Source: Procambarus clarkii (Eukaryota > Arthropoda > Malacostraca > Decapoda > Cambaridae). Taken from it: a DNA stretch of 64,000 nucleotides. The position numbers and the translations under genes are program-made. Every line of letters begins with the position of its first letter. Position 1 is the stretch's first letter. The notes beneath the pieces were generated by a model. That model saw nothing but the letters and a program-made list of their open reading frames with translations. It had not been told where the DNA came from and searched no databases. The stretch is from assembly GCF_040958095.1 (NCBI RefSeq), contig NC_091181.1, positions 26,490,349 to 26,554,348 on the forward strand, in the 5' to 3' direction. Of this stretch, positions 60,357 through 64,000 are shown one piece after another.

Positions 60357-60369
60357 AACAACAATGAAG
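60357..60369 (+). repeat. Target site duplication, left copy
   Basis: AACAACAATGAAG, identical to 61,926-61,938. The 13-bp length is typical for LINE insertion by target-primed reverse transcription. Confidence 0.88.
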
Positions 60370-61925
60370 GTAATTACCAAAAGAAGGCACCAAACCGGGA
60401 AGGCCATGTAGCACCATCAAAGTGCGAAATAATCAGAGGGCGCTAAATATCACCAAGAATGCCAATACGAGAACAAAAACGCATAAGGCGAACGATATCA
60501 AAAGTATCCGATTCACCTAGAATTCTATCGAGGCACAAGTAACTGCGAGGGACGGTCGGAAAGCAAGACACACGCTCGTCCTGGAAGTCAGGACATTCAA
60601 CATGGATATGCACAACTGTAAGAGGGACAACGCAATTCGGACAATAAGGAGCAGGCCGGCGCTCCATTAAGTGACCGTGGGTTAAGCGGGTATGACCAAC
60701 CCACAGCCGTGCCAAAGCAGTGTCCCACCGCCGGTTACGGTGGTAGGAGGAAGGCCACGGGGATACACTAAGTTTGAGAGTACGCAGCTTGTTACCAACC
60801 ACAGAGGGCCAACGGGGAAGAATGAATAACAGGATAAAAGTCGGAATAAGGAATACCTTTACGGGAGATGGGACAAGAACGGATAGCTTCCTTAGCGGCA
60901 GCATCCGCACGCTCATTGAAACACCAATATGGCTGGGAACCCAGCAAAACTCTACTGATTTAAATTTACTAGAAATAAGAAACAGCCAATGTTGAATCTC
61001 AATGACCACCGGATGGACAGGATTAAAGGACCCTAGAGCCATGAGGGCACTACGAGAATCAACCACAACCACAAAGGAGGAATGAGAATGAGAAAGCAAG
61101 AGACGAAGAGCATAAAGTTCTGCCGTAAAGACGCTAGCCTCCGAAGGGAGGCGACACATGTAAGTACGGTCAGGAAAAACAACAGAGTAGCCCACACCAT
61201 CCGCAGACTTAGACCCATCAGGGAAGATGGAAATAGAGTGGGAGTGCGAAGAAAAGTGCTCAAGGAAGAGGCTTTTCAGAATTGTAGGAGGGGTAAAGGC
61301 TTTAGTAATACAAGTCAAGGACGTAGAAAACTTGGGAAGGGGGACTCTCCACGGAGGTAATGAAGGAACAATACGAGGAGAAACATTAGAAATATGAACA
61401 GAAAGAGAATCCTGTAAGCGAGATAACTGGACAGAAAGTGGGAGACAATGAAGAGGAACAGGAATCACAGGAGGAGGAGAAGTCAATGCACGACAGAGGC
61501 GAGAGGAAGGATGTTGGAAGGACCGCGCAAGATAGCGAAGACAGTAGCGATCACGGCAGTCCTGAAGAGAGAGAAAGCCAGTGTCAACATACAAACTAAG
61601 GGCGGGAGTCGAACGAAAGCCACCAGAGCCGAGACGCAACCCAGTATGGTGCAAAGCATCAAGATGGCGAAGAGTAGAAGGAGAAGCAGAAGAGTATGCA
61701 GGGCAACCATAATTGAGTGTAGACAGGACGAAAGAGGAGTGCAAATAGAGGAGCGTGCGCCTATCCGCTCCCCAAGATGTATGGGACAAAACCTTAAGGA
61801 GGTTAAGGGCCTTAGAGCATTCAACTCGGAGGCAAGAGATATGGGCTGACCAAGACAAACGAGTGTCAAAGACTAACCCCAAAAGCGTCGTGGAATCCCT
61901 GTACACAATGAGATGACCATAAAGC
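60370..61925 (-). mobile_element. 5'-truncated RNase H-bearing LINE (Jockey/I group)
   Basis: The element is 1,556 bp, flanked by 13-bp direct repeats, and read on the minus strand. It keeps only the 3' part of the second open frame (end of the reverse transcriptase, RNase H, C-terminal zinc-knuckle) and a 3' UTR of about 70 bp (60,370-60,442) containing CCTTCCCGGTTTGGTGCC. There is no poly(A) tail; the 3' end is GGTAATTACC. Loss of the 5' end with intact target duplications is the usual outcome of incomplete reverse transcription, so this copy was probably dead on arrival. It sits in or beside the decayed LINE at 59.87-60.35 kb, so it is the younger of the two. Confidence 0.9.
60443..61925 (-). 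pseudogene. LINE ORF2 C-terminal part: RT thumb, RNase H, zinc-knuckle
   Basis: The open frame runs about 494 codons to a stop at the 60,443 end and has no ATG start, because the element is 5'-truncated. Numbering from the TTG at 61,933, residues 19-130 match the end of a Jockey-type reverse transcriptase (LGLVFDTRLSWSAHI, VLSHTSWGADRRTLL, LNYGCPAY). Residues 236-345 are the RNase H domain: D239 in FPDGSK, E272 in TAELYAL, D292 in VDSRSAL, then WVPSHIGV. The fourth acidic site, NERADAAAK, is readable only in another frame: a shift near 60,918 and a compensating one near 60,820 put about 100 nt out of frame. A CPNC…HIHVEC knuckle lies at residues 431-447. RNase H is therefore non-functional in this copy. 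Confidence 0.88.
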
Positions 61926-61938
61926 AACAACAATGAAG
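61926..61938 (+). repeat. Target site duplication, right copy
   Basis: AACAACAATGAAG, identical to 60,357-60,369; it marks the truncated 5' end of the LINE. Confidence 0.88.
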
Positions 61939-62399
61939 TAAAGGTCCTTTCAGTAAGAATCTATCATTCACTGAAAGTTGCTGCAGTTAAAAATAAAAGA
62001 AAATACAAATCCCTAGAAATAAACAAGCAACCTTTTTGACTAAGGAAAAGAAGGTAGTTATTCTACTGTATAAATCTAAGTATTCACTTAGATAACTGTA
62101 TCCAAGCATAGAGGTCCCCCCCCCCTTCACTTTCAGAAAAACATCTACTTTCGAAAAAGTTTAACATTGGCCAACAAAAATGATTCCAGAACTAAATTGC
62201 CTAATACCAGGAACAACTGAGAGCCATGACAAACACTGCAACCCTCTCCTACCCCCAAGTCTTATGCTATTTATGATCCAAGGTAATTTGAGATACTATA
62301 CTGTACTTCCTACAGACGAGTCTAGTGAGAGGGTGATCTCCTGGCGATTAAATTGAAGCACGATACAGGTGTCAACGAACATCAGTCAGCCCACTTGTC
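61939..62399. other. AT-rich intergenic DNA
   Basis: No gene, RNA or ordered repeat recognised. It contains a C-run (62,117-62,125). It could hold the continuation of the decayed LINE interrupted at 60,357, but I could not align it by eye. Confidence 0.6.
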
Positions 62400-62477
62400 A
62401 GCACAGTGGATAACTAATGACATCATAATCTGCAGTGTTGTATGCCTCCCTGAGGCCATTTAAATCAATAAAACACA
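62400..62477 (-). mobile_element. Possible reverse-transcriptase motif A scrap
   Basis: The minus strand reads LCFIDLNGLREAYNTADYDV in one open stretch. It resembles motif A of some LINE reverse transcriptases (FIDLxKAFDTVDHDIL) with a few extra residues in the middle. No other ordered motif was found nearby, and its position relative to the fragment at 62.8 kb is in the wrong order for one element. Weak call. Confidence 0.3.
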
Positions 62478-62729
62478 GGGTTGTGGCAATGTTTACAGCA
62501 TAAGGCAAGGTATTGAGGAATCCTGGAATGCCATGTAATGTGTAGTCCTTGAATGTGCTTTAGGCAACCAAATTGAATAACAACATTTCTGGTGTTCGGC
62601 TATATAATCCGAGTTTCTCACTCGGTATAATGTTTTAAACCTAAATAGGAATTCACTTTAAAGATCAATTTATTTGGAAAGTGCTAACCAGATTCCAAAT
62701 TACTGAGCTCTGAAAGTACTACAAGGCAA

Positions 62730-62870
62730 GTTTAACCGAATGAGTGTTTGCCTATCCATACCCCCATGAGGTATGTGACAACACTGAATAAAGAAAGGGT
62801 CTTTGAGCATTCACCGTGCAGGTATTTGACATGACCAATATAGCCAAGTGTTAAAGATCATTCTAAGCAG
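62730..62870 (-). mobile_element. Old fragment of the same Jockey-like LINE family
   Basis: The minus strand contains VLSHTSWG (62,761-62,784) preceded in another frame by GECSKTL. In the LINE at 60.4-61.9 kb the corresponding stretch is VECSKALNLLKVLSHTSWG. Nucleotide similarity continues to about 62,855 (GAGCATTC…GTGTTAAAG versus GAGCATTC…GTGTCAAAG). Stops and shifts follow. This is an older, more diverged insertion of the same family. Confidence 0.65.
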
Positions 62871-62879
62871 TTCTGCACA

Positions 62880-64000
62880 ATCCATATACTATCAATTAAT
62901 ATAATTGTACAATGGTGCTTGGTGGATGATATTTCCTATTAAAACTCATTGGACAACTGTTTGTATTAGACATTTTAAACCTACAAATGGTAGCCCTAGA
63001 TATCGCACTACAGTATTAATTACAAGATGAACAATGTAAAATCAATACCACAACAGCAAAGGATGACGGCTGTTCAACAACCGACAAACACACAGGTCTA
63101 ACACCAGCCATCCCGAGAGAGGACGTCCCAAGCATGTACACCCCACAACTTTACATCACCTTTGCTACCTCACGCGAGCCCGCAACAGCATGAGGATGCC
63201 ATACTCCCAAACCAACTCCATGCACTTTGAGGCTTTAACAACTCAACATTTAAAAGGTTGATTTAAAAAATCAAACACCTGAATTTTTGCCTAATTAAAT
63301 TTACTAGGGAAATGCACACCAAGCCATGAAACTTACAATGAAGATGAACAAACTACATACAACTGTCACCAAACTTCCACATACCACCCCCCTCTCACTC
63401 CTGCCCTCCCTCCTTAGGTGCTCTGATTGGCTGAGCACCTGAGCCACCACCACTCATCTCTTGTTGTGAGAGCCTAAAGCATGTTTAGTTGCACTTTAAA
63501 AGTTCCCGAGTGTACTCGCCTAATTGTGAGTACCGCCTGCCCGGTTCACCATTTTGTTTTTCAATCTACCTCAATTTACCCCTTTACAGTCAAATATTAT
63601 GCAAAATTCTGTTTAAGACTTGTCCCTTCTTAACTTAAATAACTGCTTTGGCCATCTGCAATCTTTCTAGGTGGGTAAAAATGACTCTTGAGGCCAGAAA
63701 GGACTTATCAGACGGCGATTATAACAATACGGTACACACACAAAATCACAACCTGATATACACCAAGCAGAAAATCCACTGGAGCTGTGAGGCGACGTAA
63801 ACCCTTGCCCAAGGCACTGGCAGCTGCATACTCTACCACAGTATATTACTGACTGTAAAAGTCTTACAACCGGATTTCCCCATAAATCACAGCAAGTTTT
63901 GAGGCCCCTCCTTGAGTCAACGTCTTACGTAAGACCTACAAGCACTCAGGTGAAGGCTGAAGCAGTTCAACACCATACGCCCCAACTTCAAATACACAGT
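62880..64000. other. Non-coding AT-rich DNA with a few GC-richer islands
   Basis: No gene supported. Around 63,060-63,200 the minus strand has a less A/T-rich stretch with a 32-codon frame (MAGVRPVCLSVVEQPSSFAV…), too short and isolated to call. Near 63,505-63,535 the string GTGTACTCGCCTAATTGTG resembles, from memory, a dispersed decapod repeat beginning GTGTACTCACCTAATTGTG. The right end is cut by the window. Confidence 0.5.
63416..63440. repeat. 8-bp inverted repeat enclosing an ATTGG (CCAAT) motif
   Basis: AGGTGCTC and GAGCACCT flank TGATTGGCT. ATTGG is the reverse of a CCAAT box, but no TATA box, start site or downstream gene is evident. It may be part of a dispersed repeat rather than a promoter. 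Confidence 0.55.

Noticed and set aside
61448-61849. 133-codon basic frame on the + strand inside the LINE, and a 128-codon frame on the minus strand in another register
   Set aside because: Both are shadows of the LINE reverse-transcriptase/RNase H frame on the minus strand.
1-64000. tRNA, rRNA, snRNA genes or telomeric TTAGG arrays
   Set aside because: I looked for A/B-box tRNA patterns, rRNA-like blocks and telomere repeats by eye and saw none. A covariance-model scan would be decisive.

Overview
The window is eukaryotic repeat DNA and holds no intact protein-coding gene that I can support. About 46.6 kb is one GC- and CpG-rich satellite with a 31-bp monomer. The rest is AT-rich DNA (roughly one third G+C by eye) carrying remnants of non-LTR retrotransposons (LINEs) and AG/GT-flanked exon-like segments. 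This points to an animal, probably an invertebrate. A decapod crustacean is my best guess, from the style of the LINE remnants and a short motif near 63.5 kb, but that rests on memory and I could not test it.

Layout. 1-42,130: satellite array, mostly in one orientation, built from monomers with GCTAGC, GGTAGC or CAGCTG cores and from many block duplications of 1.2-2.4 kb. It contains one reversed segment (about 6,334-6,965) and one T-run expansion (25,270-25,400). 42,131-45,640: AT-rich unit A. 45,641-47,205: satellite. 47,206-50,714: AT-rich unit B. A and B lie in a nearly perfect 5,075-bp tandem duplication (40,706-50,854). 50,715-53,629: satellite, ending in a 91-bp trimer repeat. 53,630-57,118: AT-rich unit C. 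57,119-59,131: unit D, a shorter inverted copy that forms a giant palindrome with C around a 25-bp loop. 59,132-64,000: single-copy-looking AT-rich DNA with a strongly decayed LINE (59.87-60.35 kb), a younger 5'-truncated RNase H-bearing LINE inserted into it (60,370-61,925, with 13-bp target duplications), and older LINE scraps near 62.4 and 62.8 kb.

Interpretation (inference). The window looks like a satellite boundary. D is continuous with non-satellite DNA, so the D locus probably resembles the original flank. A fold-back at a small hairpin would explain the C/D palindrome. Later exchange between satellite monomers would have placed copies C, B and A inside the array and amplified them. 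Each AT-rich unit carries a decayed LINE reverse-transcriptase fragment and phase-compatible exon-like segments of an unidentified host gene. Every copy of the exon set is damaged: A-C have a stop, and D lacks the first exon.

The many short open frames in the satellite are by-products of a repeat length that is not a multiple of three. I do not annotate them as genes.
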